Shown here: positions 1 through 6,394 of the stretch, one piece after another | Numbering within the stretch: the first letter of the stretch is position 1 | How the letters are laid out: each line of letters opens with the position of its first letter | NCBI GenBank assembly: GCA_002732905.1 | Contig: NVTC01000012.1 | Coordinates: 56,029-62,731, forward strand | Source of the DNA: Robiginitomaculum sp. | GTDB taxonomy: Bacteria > Pseudomonadota > Alphaproteobacteria > Caulobacterales > Maricaulaceae | Direction of reading: 5' to 3' | DNA: 6,703 nt | Made by a program: the position numbers and the translations under genes | Notes under the pieces: model-generated | What the model was told of the DNA's origin: nothing | Seen by the model: the letters and a program-made list of their open reading frames with translations, nothing else | Database searches by the model: none

Positions 1-462
1 AAGATCGGCATCGAGCTTTTGGCTACGGTAAATGATCAGCAATATAGTGATACTTCCGTCGAGCCTTATCATTCCAGCATAGGCGGACATATGCGCCATA
101 TTCTGGATATATTTGATTGTATATTTGAAGGGCTTGACAGCGGACAGGTAGATTTGACCGCCCGCAAACGCAACCAATTGGTCGAACGTAGCGCTCATGT
201 GGGTATTGCCTATTTCGAGAAAACTCTCGCGCAATTGGAAGCGTTAAAAGGTACGGATTTTGACCGAATAATCGAAGTTTCCGATGATTTGGGACTGGGT
301 ATGATGACAGCAAAATACACTGTTGCAGCTGCCCTCATCCAAGCCCATAGCCACGCTATGCACCATTTCGCCAGCCTTGGCTATATTGTGACAAAACTCG
401 GTATAGACTTACCCCACGAAGATTTCGGGTTTAATCCGACCACGCCCAGAGATGTCGCGTAA
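1..462 (+). CDS. DinB-superfamily protein, 5'-truncated by window edge
   Basis: This is probably a DinB-like four-helix-bundle protein of the mycothiol/bacillithiol-transferase-related superfamily. Its substrate is unknown. The reading frame is open to base 1, with 153 residues visible. Visible residues 24-36 read H-S-S-I-G-G-H-M-R-H-I-L-D, the first-helix signature of DinB-like proteins. It is followed by a G-x-V-D-x-x-x-R-x-R segment, and near the end by H-S-H-A-M-H-H-F-A, the second histidine-rich helix, then D-F-G-F-N-P-T-T at the C-terminus. In this superfamily three His from these helices usually bind a divalent metal; His30 and the C-terminal HxxHH histidines are the natural candidates. 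A TTG at base 19 could formally start the ORF, but residues before it align with the family, so the true start should lie a few to some tens of codons upstream. The gene converges on the acyl-CoA ligase. Family is fairly sure, function unknown. Confidence 0.78.
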   Translation, partial: KIGIELLATVNDQQYSDTSVEPYHSSIGGHMRHILDIFDCIFEGLDSGQVDLTARKRNQLVERSAHVGIAYFEKTLAQLEALKGTDFDRIIEVSDDLGLGMMTAKYTVAAALIQAHSHAMHHFASLGYIVTKLGIDLPHEDFGFNPTTPRDVA

Positions 463-495
463 AGCGATGTTGCCTAAATAAACGTTGCTTAAATT
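451..495 (+). repeat. Degenerate 15-bp tandem triplicate spanning the stop codon
   Basis: Three consecutive 15-bp units (451-465, 466-480, 481-495) share the core GT-Y-GC-N-TAAA. Units 1/2 and 2/3 each match at 11 of 15 positions. The period is five codons and stays in frame with the DinB-like gene, so each unit reads Val-Ala-TAA; TAA falls at 460-462, 475-477 and 490-492, with a further TAA at 499-501. Within the Val-Ala core the copies differ only at third codon positions. It may be an old slippage duplication of the gene end or chance in a low-complexity stretch. Confidence 0.5.
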
Positions 496-535
496 TCTTA
501 ACGCTACGAACACCTAATAACTTAAGCCGCACCCA

Positions 536-2170
536 TTAATTCGTCAGAGAAAAATTCTTATATTCTTCCTTCAAATCTTTCTTCAACACTTTACCTGTTG
601 CCCCAATTGGTAGCGCGTCTTTGAAGAAAATTTCATCAGGCAGCCACCATTTGGCACATTTATCAGTAATTTCTGCTTTGATTTCGTCTTTGTCTGGTGT
701 CTTGCCGGGCATTGGCTGAACGATTAAAATCGGACGCTCTTGCCATTTCTCATGGTGTGCACCAATGCAAGCGGCCATAGCAACATCAGGGTGGTTCATA
801 GCTGCATTTTCTACTTCGATAGAGCTAATCCACTCACCGCCAGATTTAATCACGTCTTTGGAACGATCTGTGATCTCCAAATGCCCGCTTGGGTGCAGTG
901 CGGCCACATCGCCTGTCATAAACCAGCCATCCTTGGTAAAGTCGCTGCGGTCTTCTTTTTTGTAATATTGATTGGCAACCCACGGCCCGCGTACATGCAA
1001 ATGCCCAGTTGCCTTACCGTCACGTGGAAGTAGTTCACCTTCATCGTCGACAATTCGCATTTCAATACCAAAAATTGCTCGACCAGCCAGAAGTTTGATA
1101 TCAACCAACTCGTCGCGAGATAGTTTTTCGTGGCCAGGCAATGGTGAATTGGTTGCACCGAGCGGCGAGGTTTCCGTCATGCCCCAACCTTGTTGCATGG
1201 GAATGCCGAGCTCTTCCTCATAGGCTCGCAGTAGGACCTCTGGCAGAGCTGAACCACCGACTAAGGCCGCTTTAACCGTTGGCAATTTACCTGCCATGTC
1301 GCCGCCTTCAGCACGCAGTTCATTTAAAATACCCATCCAGATCGTTGGTACACCCATCATGTAGGTGACTTCTTGTTTGCGGATAATGTCTACCAAACTT
1401 TTACCGTCTAGGCTTGGCCCTGGCATGACCATTTTTGAGCCCATCATGGCAGACGAATAGACAAGTCCCCACGCGCTGATATGAAACATAGGAACTACAG
1501 CTAGGACGCTATCAACGGCAGAAATACCAACTACGTCTTTGGCACACGATGCCCAAGCATGAAGAATGGTTGAACGGTGGGAATACAAAACACCCTTCGG
1601 GTCACCTGTAGTGCCAGAAGTATAGCAGAGCGTGCACGCAGTGTTTTCATCAAAACGTGGCCATTCAATTGTGTCAGAATAATTTGCGATAAACTCTTCA
1701 TAACATGCCACATGGGTATCACCGTGCGGTACATGCTCTTCGTCGCACATAGAAATCCAACCCTTGATGCTAGGACACATTGCGCCAATACCGTGAACGA
1801 TAGGCGCGAATGTCGTGTCAAAGAACATGAAACTATCTTCGGCGTGACCAATCATCCATGCAATTTGCTTAGGGTCAAGGCGAGGGTTAATGGTGTGAAC
1901 TACCGCGCCGATGCCCGATACGGCATAATAAATTTCAATATGCCGATAGTTATTCCAAGCTATGGTCGCTACCCTATCGCCCGGTTTAACACCCGCAGCC
2001 AATAACGCATTCGCAAGTTTCTTAACCCGCTTCGCACAGTCCGCCCACGTATAAGTATGGTCGCTGCCATCTGTTTCACGTGAGTAAATTTCCCTAGTCC
2101 CGTGATTTAGAGATGCATGTTCGAGTAAATCACTGATCATCAATTGCTGATGCATCATTAAGCCTTGCAT
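536..2170 (-). CDS. AlkK-like medium/long-chain fatty acyl-CoA ligase (ANL superfamily)
   Basis: This cytosolic or membrane-associated enzyme activates fatty acids to acyl-CoA through an acyl-AMP intermediate, feeding beta-oxidation or lipid synthesis. The full-length 544-residue protein carries all ANL motifs in order: the P-loop [11 protein letters not shown] at 183-193, G-W-G-M-T-E-T at 328-334, the ribose-binding T-G-D ending at D421, the hinge region [13 protein letters not shown] at 435-447, and P-I-G-A-T-G-K with the adenylation lysine K527. The N-terminus (M-x-G-x-M-M-x-x-Q-L-x-I) and the A-W-N-N-x-R-H-x-E-x-Y-Y-A-V-S-G block at 71-86 resemble Pseudomonas AlkK, which prefers medium chains; chain length here is not determined. 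ATG 2170 is well supported: GGAGGA lies 4 nt upstream and an in-frame TAA at 2191-2189 blocks extension. It is divergent from the dehydratase and converges on the DinB-like gene. It could also serve short-chain or aromatic acids. Confidence 0.93.
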   Translation of the reverse strand: MQGLMMHQQLMISDLLEHASLNHGTREIYSRETDGSDHTYTWADCAKRVKKLANALLAAGVKPGDRVATIAWNNYRHIEIYYAVSGIGAVVHTINPRLDPKQIAWMIGHAEDSFMFFDTTFAPIVHGIGAMCPSIKGWISMCDEEHVPHGDTHVACYEEFIANYSDTIEWPRFDENTACTLCYTSGTTGDPKGVLYSHRSTILHAWASCAKDVVGISAVDSVLAVVPMFHISAWGLVYSSAMMGSKMVMPGPSLDGKSLVDIIRKQEVTYMMGVPTIWMGILNELRAEGGDMAGKLPTVKAALVGGSALPEVLLRAYEEELGIPMQQGWGMTETSPLGATNSPLPGHEKLSRDELVDIKLLAGRAIFGIEMRIVDDEGELLPRDGKATGHLHVRGPWVANQYYKKEDRSDFTKDGWFMTGDVAALHPSGHLEITDRSKDVIKSGGEWISSIEVENAAMNHPDVAMAACIGAHHEKWQERPILIVQPMPGKTPDKDEIKAEITDKCAKWWLPDEIFFKDALPIGATGKVLKKDLKEEYKNFSLTN

Positions 2171-2174
2171 ATTG

Positions 2175-2180
2175 TCCTCC
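2175..2180 (-). promoter_or_regulatory. Strong Shine-Dalgarno for the acyl-CoA ligase
   Basis: GGAGGA on the minus strand lies 4 nt before the ATG at 2170. It is the only strong ribosome-binding site I can see in the window, and it fixes the start of the ligase. The other starts have weak or no recognisable Shine-Dalgarno sequences. Confidence 0.85.
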
Positions 2181-2209
2181 GCCGTTTTTTATGCTCATTG
2201 TTGCATATA

Positions 2210-2237
2210 GTTCTAACGCTCTAGCCTTTCAGGTCAA
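2210..2237 (-). promoter_or_regulatory. Candidate sigma70-type promoter for the acyl-CoA ligase
   Basis: TTGACC (5 of 6 matches to TTGACA) is followed after 16 bp by TAGAAC (4 of 6 matches to TATAAT). It sits about 40 bp before the GGAGGA/ATG, a sensible distance. The call rests on consensus resemblance only; short motifs like this occur by chance. Confidence 0.35.
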
Positions 2238-2278
2238 TGTCGTTAAACTGTTATTAGTAATTATTATGGGTCTAAATA

Positions 2279-3283
2279 ATGGTTTTAGAAATTCCAACCT
2301 ATCAGGATGTAACAGCAGCAAGACAGCGACTACTAGGTCATGCCAATATCACGCCGCTCGTCAGGCATAAGCGGCTTGATGAAATTTCCGGGGTTAATTT
2401 GTATTTGAAAAATGAGACCGTACAAAAGAGCGGCGCCTTTAAATACCGGGGGGCGTATTCCCGCCTATCCCTGCTCAGCAGAAGCGAACGTAAAGGCGGC
2501 GTTGTCGCCTTCTCTTCCGGCAACCACGCTCAAGGTATTGCCATAGCCGCCAAAGAACTCGGCATAGCTGCAACTATCATTATGCCGCGCACAGCACCGC
2601 TCAAGAAAAAGCAAGGCACACTATCCCACGGCGCTAAAATTATCGAATACGATCCGGCTACCACTGACCGCGCCGAACTGGCCGCAAATATAGCAAAGCA
2701 GAGTAATGCTATTTTAGTTCCACCGTTCGATGATAAATTTGTCATTGCTGGACAAGGAACATGCGCCGTAGAACTGCTCGAACAGTGTGCAGAGCTAGGC
2801 GTTAAACTCGATGCTCTCATAACACCTGTCGGCGGCGGCGGATTGTGTGCAGGTATCAATTTGGCCTTTGAGCAATTAAGCCCACACACAAAAATATACG
2901 GCGGCGAGCCTACAAACTATGATGACCACGCGAAATCTTTACGGGCTGGCAAACGCATGACCAACACCCCTGCTCCGTTATCATTGTGTGACGCCTTAAT
3001 GTCGCCGGCCCCAGGGGAAATTACCTTCGCAATAAATCGTAAACTATTGAGCGGCATATTCCCTATGACGGATGAAGAGTGCTTGCGAGCAATGGCTCTT
3101 GCTAAGGAAACACTTGATATTACATTAGAGCCCGGCGGGGCCATTGCGTTGGCGGCGGCTCTATCACGACCAAAACAATTAGGTGCTGGTTCAAATGTCT
3201 GTGTGGTTCTTTCAGGCGGTAATGTTGATGATCAAGTATTGAAAACCGCTGAGCAGTTTTCAGCGACTTTGCCTTACCCATAA
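2279..3283 (+). CDS. PLP-dependent threonine/serine dehydratase (ammonia-lyase), fold type II
   Basis: Predicted to deaminate L-threonine to 2-oxobutyrate (or serine to pyruvate) in the cytosol. The protein has 334 residues, the length of catabolic-type dehydratases and serine-racemase relatives. It lacks the C-terminal ACT-like domain of biosynthetic IlvA, so isoleucine feedback is unlikely. Motifs: S-G-A-F-K-Y-R-G-A at 51-59 with Schiff-base Lys55; S-S-G-N-H-A-Q-G at 79-86; the phosphate-binding loop G-G-G-G-L at 185-189; C-D-A-L-M-S-P-A-P-G-E at 227-237; E-P-G-G-A at 284-288; and S-G-G-N at 312-315, near the pyridine nitrogen. The CDAL-x-SPAPGE block points to the proteobacterial threonine/serine dehydratase group. 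Threo-3-hydroxyaspartate lyase or racemase activity cannot be excluded. ATG 2279 is the first possible start because TAA occupies 2273-2275 in frame; no strong Shine-Dalgarno precedes it. It ends 23 bp from the convergent GT87 gene. Confidence 0.9.
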   Translation: MVLEIPTYQDVTAARQRLLGHANITPLVRHKRLDEISGVNLYLKNETVQKSGAFKYRGAYSRLSLLSRSERKGGVVAFSSGNHAQGIAIAAKELGIAATIIMPRTAPLKKKQGTLSHGAKIIEYDPATTDRAELAANIAKQSNAILVPPFDDKFVIAGQGTCAVELLEQCAELGVKLDALITPVGGGGLCAGINLAFEQLSPHTKIYGGEPTNYDDHAKSLRAGKRMTNTPAPLSLCDALMSPAPGEITFAINRKLLSGIFPMTDEECLRAMALAKETLDITLEPGGAIALAAALSRPKQLGAGSNVCVVLSGGNVDDQVLKTAEQFSATLPYP

Positions 3284-3306
3284 AAATTTAATACAAGTCT
3301 CTTTGT

Positions 3307-4515
3307 CTAGCGTATGGGTTTTAATTTTTGAAAACGAAGTGTCAGGGACAATAAAATAAAGGTTGCCAATATACATATTGCCCCAAAACTCAGTTTTGGG
3401 TGTTGTGAAATAATGACATGATTAAAGAGTGGAAACAGCCAGATTGGTGCAAAAACTGGGAACCATACAAGCCGCTCTGAAGTAGCATATACAATCACAA
3501 TTGCAGCACCCAACGCAACCATGTCATAGGTATATGCATAAGGTGTCGCCAACATGACCAATACGCACGTTACTGCAACACGTTGAATATGGTCTATATT
3601 GGTAGACCGGTGCCAAAGCTTCACCCCAATGATAATAGCGAGCACTGACACTACTGCCTGAAAAGCATAGGCTCCGAAAAGCCCCGCGCCAATAGCCCGA
3701 ACAAAAATAAAAACCGGAACTGCATTGGTATGATAATCTTGTGGGTACGGCGCCTCCATTATCCCTCGCATCATAGGTTGGGTATAACCAAGAAAGTTAC
3801 TCCAAACATCAAAGCCGAAAAACAAAGAGGTCAAAATCACCATTCCAAGTGCTGTCACGCTGGCAGAAATAAAAGCCGTCCAGTTGCGGCTGGCAATTAA
3901 CAGGAATGGGAGTAAAACACCAAATTGCGGCTTAACTGTCATTAAGCCTATACAAATGCCCGCTAGAACGGGTTTTTTTGGCGCATGGTACAACCCCATT
4001 ATCAACAAGGCAGAGATAAATGTGCCGTTTTGCCCCAACAAGGTATTAATAAAGACGGCAGGGCTAAACAAGATTACTAATTGAAGCAATGGCGGCAATT
4101 TAAAAGGTTTGATAGCTATGTACAAAAGCAATAAACTTCCTAGCGTCCATATTATGTAGGCAATAATTGGCGGAAACATCGCCAAAGGGGCAGCAATTAG
4201 CAACATATTTGGCGGGTAGCTCCATTCCTGCGGTGGTAGGTTTGGTCCGAGTAAATTTCTCATTTCTGCACGGTATTTTTCCGTGTCAAACAGCCAATCT
4301 ACATGACCTTCAAGGGCAAGGCGTCCGCCTGTCCATAGATTGTTGAAATCCCAATAGGGCGTAGAATGGGACACAATCGATAATCCATCGGGCCCCATTC
4401 TCCAAAGATTCACATAGTAACTTGCACCAATAATGATCCCGAAAAGGCAGATGATCAACGGTATAGAAAATTCGTTAATATGCGAGTTTATGGACTTTGC
4501 TACTTGCTGTTTCAT
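3307..4515 (-). CDS. GT87/DUF2029-type polytopic membrane glycosyltransferase
   Basis: A 402-residue integral membrane protein of the DUF2029 (GT87) type. Characterised actinobacterial members are GT-C fold mannosyltransferases using polyprenyl-phosphate-mannose outside the cytoplasmic membrane; donor and acceptor here are unknown. Visible features, numbered from the chosen start: one TM segment at about 17-35; Y-W-D-F at 54-57, where Asp56 is the likely catalytic acid region after the first TM; W-T-G-G-R-L-A-L-E-G at 61-70; W-S-Y-P-P at 98-102; G-Q-N-G at 161-164; G-I-C-I-G-L-M-T-V-K-P-Q at 186-197; and roughly nine further hydrophobic segments to about 394. A longer frame reaches 4710, but it would overlap the divergent DUF3137 gene by 78 bp and adds residues unlike the family. 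ATG 4515 is therefore preferred, although its Shine-Dalgarno is weak. Assignment to the family is good, substrate is open. Confidence 0.82.
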   Translation of the reverse strand: MKQQVAKSINSHINEFSIPLIICLFGIIIGASYYVNLWRMGPDGLSIVSHSTPYWDFNNLWTGGRLALEGHVDWLFDTEKYRAEMRNLLGPNLPPQEWSYPPNMLLIAAPLAMFPPIIAYIIWTLGSLLLLYIAIKPFKLPPLLQLVILFSPAVFINTLLGQNGTFISALLIMGLYHAPKKPVLAGICIGLMTVKPQFGVLLPFLLIASRNWTAFISASVTALGMVILTSLFFGFDVWSNFLGYTQPMMRGIMEAPYPQDYHTNAVPVFIFVRAIGAGLFGAYAFQAVVSVLAIIIGVKLWHRSTNIDHIQRVAVTCVLVMLATPYAYTYDMVALGAAIVIVYATSERLVWFPVFAPIWLFPLFNHVIISQHPKLSFGAICILATFILLSLTLRFQKLKPIR

Positions 4516-4632
4516 AATCACTACCACATTGGTGAATTCTATTTTCCTGATATTGTAATATCGCAACCCAGATAACAGATACTTAATTTTGGTTGGTGTA
4601 GACACTGAGGTGTAAATAATTACAGTACCCAC
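4516..4632. promoter_or_regulatory. Divergent promoter region between GT87 and DUF3137 genes
   Basis: These 117 AT-rich bp separate the starts of the two divergent membrane-protein genes and should hold both promoters. I could not pick a convincing -35/-10 pair on either strand: minus-strand TTGCGA with TAGAAT has a long 19-bp spacer, and plus-strand candidates are weaker. The clearest structure is the dyad at 4549-4562. Neither start has a strong Shine-Dalgarno; GAGGTG at 4607-4612 is about 20 nt before ATG 4633, too far for normal use. Confidence 0.45.
4549..4562. promoter_or_regulatory. 14-bp dyad GATATT-GT-AATATC, possible operator
   Basis: Two perfect 6-bp half-sites around a 2-bp centre lie 34 bp before the GT87 start and 71 bp before the DUF3137 start. 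This is the size and position expected of a dimeric repressor or activator site able to control both divergent genes. The AT-rich composition means that chance symmetry is possible, and no regulator gene is nearby. Confidence 0.35.
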
Positions 4633-5586
4633 ATGCCAAATCAAAAACAGACATTTGAAACCCGTACCGAATTTAAAGGTTTTGATAAATTTCACCGCAA
4701 TATCATCCATCCATTTCTATTGGAAAAAGAGCAATACCGTTTGGTACGCGTAGCCAAGGGCAAAAAATACGGGGTTATAACCGCTTGTGTTTTCTTTCTG
4801 ATTGCAGTCTTTCTTGGAATACGGACAGGTTCTTTCATCGGTGCGGGAGCTTTAGTTATTGGCGGTATAATTTCCGGATTTGGAATCAGTTATGCCATGC
4901 TGACAAAACTTCGCGGCGAGACCAAACAATTCTTGATGAGCAATATTTGCGGATTTCTAGGCTGGGCTTTTCAGGCTGACAAATTTGATCCTCCCAATTT
5001 AAAACTATACAAAGCGAACAAATTATTGCCCAGTTGTGATCGTGTTGCTTTTGAAGATCGGATGAGCGGTCATGTGAACGGTGCTGAGTTTTCATTCTGC
5101 GAGGCTCATTTGGAGCAAGTGAACACAGACAGTAAAGGTAATAGAACATGGACAACCGTATTTCGCGGTATTTTGATGGAAGTTGATTTTCACCGCGAGT
5201 TTCTCGGGCGCACAGTTGTTTTGCGCGACGCCGGAATTTTTAACTTCAAAAAGAAAGCTGGCATGAAACAAGTCGGACTTGTCGACCCAAAATTTGAAAA
5301 AATATTTGAAGCCTACAGCACGGACCAAGTCGAATCCCGTTATTTGCTCACACCAGTATTCATGCAAAAATTAGTGGATCTTGAAACCAGCGTTTCAGGC
5401 AAAAAAAATCGCTTTGGCTTTCTTGAAGATAAACTACATATCGCCGTGGAAGCCCCCAATCAATTCGAAGCAGGCTCTATGTATAAGCCCCTAACTGATA
5501 AGGCCCGAACAGACAAAATCATGAAAGAGATCAGTGCCATTTTTGATGTTATTAATGGGGTTGGTAAAGATAAGCGCCGTAAATAA
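4633..5586 (+). CDS. DUF3137 domain-containing membrane protein
   Basis: A 317-residue protein resembling DUF3137, a family with no established function. An N-terminal amphipathic region (1-45) is followed by two hydrophobic segments, about 47-63 and 68-89, forming a hairpin in the inner membrane. The remaining roughly 225 residues form a soluble domain, probably cytosolic if both ends stay inside. Family-like stretches are G-N-R-T-W-T-T-V-F-R-G-I-L at 169-181 and F-E-K-I-F-E-A-Y-S-T-D-Q-V-E-S-R-Y-L-L-T-P at 221-241. The C-terminus is basic (K-D-K-R-R-K). There are no catalytic motifs that I recognise. ATG 4633 is the first start after an in-frame TGA at 4606-4608, though it lacks a good ribosome-binding site. 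An eight-A run lies at 5401-5408. The gene is divergent from GT87 and ends 4 bp from the convergent DUF2145 gene. Confidence 0.8.
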   Translation: MPNQKQTFETRTEFKGFDKFHRNIIHPFLLEKEQYRLVRVAKGKKYGVITACVFFLIAVFLGIRTGSFIGAGALVIGGIISGFGISYAMLTKLRGETKQFLMSNICGFLGWAFQADKFDPPNLKLYKANKLLPSCDRVAFEDRMSGHVNGAEFSFCEAHLEQVNTDSKGNRTWTTVFRGILMEVDFHREFLGRTVVLRDAGIFNFKKKAGMKQVGLVDPKFEKIFEAYSTDQVESRYLLTPVFMQKLVDLETSVSGKKNRFGFLEDKLHIAVEAPNQFEAGSMYKPLTDKARTDKIMKEISAIFDVINGVGKDKRRK

Positions 5587-5590
5587 TGCT

Positions 5591-6394
5591 CTAGTTGGTC
5601 GTAGAATTTAAAGTCAAAACATACGCTTTATCCAACATATTCTGGCTTTCCAAAAACTCCTGTAAATCGAGGCGTGTCGTCGTGTAAATTTGTTTGCCGT
5701 GATCAGCCATTACTAAGCGCTCGTCGACAAATGGCGCAACATGTCTGCGTATAAACCCCGCCTTGATCTCTGTTGGACGAAAGTCTTTCGCAAGACGTTT
5801 TTTGATAGCGTTCGCATCATATTCACCCCATGCGAACGCGGCCAATACATCAAGCATGAATTCATTACAATTTTGAAACCGGGTGTCTAGTGGGTTGGAA
5901 ATCAGTGAGTAATTCACCCGATGTACACGACTATAATTTGCCGACTTGATGTGAGTTGTTAGTGCAATTTGCACATCTGGTTTCGGGAGCAATATACCCA
6001 CATCGCTCTCACGTGTCAGGCGCAAAAAATCTGCCGCTGTGTCAGTAACCAATGACGAAATTAGGCGGTTGTCCTCACCGTGATATAGATTGTAAACATC
6101 ATAGCTTTCGCCGTTCCTGAGCCAAAATGCGCTGTGGGTAAAACTAATGCCTTCGGGCAGTTTCTTGCGTGGTTGCCCCGAGCGGGATACAATCGCCATT
6201 TCGACATCATTGTCATTTAGGTGCGCAATAATTTGAGTACCATATTCTTCCAATATTTCGCGGGTAAATAGGGCCTCCCCTTTTTGAGTAGACGCAATAA
6301 CTGTCCGGTATTCAAGATTGAGATACTGCCCGAATATGGCCATACCGATGACAAAAAACAGAAAAAGTAATGTTAAATTTTTCTTCCAATTCAT
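5591..6394 (-). CDS. DUF2145 protein, N-terminally anchored, possible papain-like hydrolase
   Basis: A 267-residue protein matching my recollection of DUF2145, an uncharacterised proteobacterial family. A hydrophobic segment at 7-23 after K4-K5 suggests a secretory signal or membrane anchor with the rest periplasmic; there is no lipobox. Core features are A-I-V-S-R-S-G at 67-73, F-T-H-S-A-F-W at 85-91, Y-N-L-Y-H-G-E at 101-107, L-L-P-K-P-D-V-Q at 135-142, H-R-V-N-Y-S-L-I-S-N-P at 158-168 and R-F-Q-N-C-N-E-F at 172-179. The order His87 then Asn175-Cys176-x-Glu-Phe resembles circularly permuted NlpC/P60 (LRAT/YiiX-like) thiol enzymes; this is inference, not proof of activity. Its ATG overlaps the exonuclease III stop in ATGA with no good Shine-Dalgarno, indicating translational coupling. 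It shares its transcript with that gene. Confidence 0.8.
   Translation of the reverse strand: MNWKKNLTLLFLFFVIGMAIFGQYLNLEYRTVIASTQKGEALFTREILEEYGTQIIAHLNDNDVEMAIVSRSGQPRKKLPEGISFTHSAFWLRNGESYDVYNLYHGEDNRLISSLVTDTAADFLRLTRESDVGILLPKPDVQIALTTHIKSANYSRVHRVNYSLISNPLDTRFQNCNEFMLDVLAAFAWGEYDANAIKKRLAKDFRPTEIKAGFIRRHVAPFVDERLVMADHGKQIYTTTRLDLQEFLESQNMLDKAYVLTLNSTTN
6391..6394 (-). promoter_or_regulatory. ATGA start/stop overlap (exonuclease III to DUF2145)
   Basis: The minus strand reads ATGA: ATG (6394-6392) starts the DUF2145 gene and TGA (6393-6391) ends exonuclease III. Upstream sequence offers no strong Shine-Dalgarno, so reinitiation by ribosomes finishing the exonuclease is the likely way the second gene is translated. 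Confidence 0.8.

Larger units (their letters stand above)
2171..2278. promoter_or_regulatory. Divergent promoter region between ligase and dehydratase
   Basis: These 108 bp must carry the 5' signals for both the acyl-CoA ligase (-) and the dehydratase (+). On the minus strand, TTGACC (2237-2232) and TAGAAC (2215-2210) are separated by 16 bp, a plausible sigma70-type promoter giving a leader of about 30 nt. On the plus strand no good -35/-10 pair is visible. An AT-rich stretch (about 2251-2268) includes TATTAT very close to the dehydratase start, so its leader could be very short. No clear operator dyad is present beyond short AT-rich symmetry. Confidence 0.5.

Noticed and set aside
19..21. 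TTG as the start of the DinB-like gene
   Set aside because: The frame continues to base 1 and the residues before the TTG fit the family's first helix, so the real start is upstream of the window.
487..527. GCTTAA ... TTAAGC as a terminator stem between the DinB-like gene and the ligase
   Set aside because: Only six AT-rich pairs with a 29-nt loop and no T run; not stable.
740..1223. Plus-strand ORFs inside the acyl-CoA ligase gene
   Set aside because: They are antisense to a clearly coding frame with all ANL motifs and have low-complexity, unrecognisable products.
2266..2370. Overlapping 34-codon ORF starting 13 nt before the dehydratase
   Set aside because: It has no Shine-Dalgarno, is out of frame with the dehydratase, and its translation has no recognisable composition or motif; most likely a chance ATG.
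3242..3260. Hairpin at the end of the dehydratase gene as a terminator
   Set aside because: The arms pair at 8 of 9 positions, but the loop would be a single base, it lies inside the coding region, and no T run follows.
4886..5367. Minus-strand ORFs inside the DUF3137 gene
   Set aside because: Their products are Cys/His/Ser-rich shadow translations without domains; the plus-strand frame carries the recognisable family sequence.
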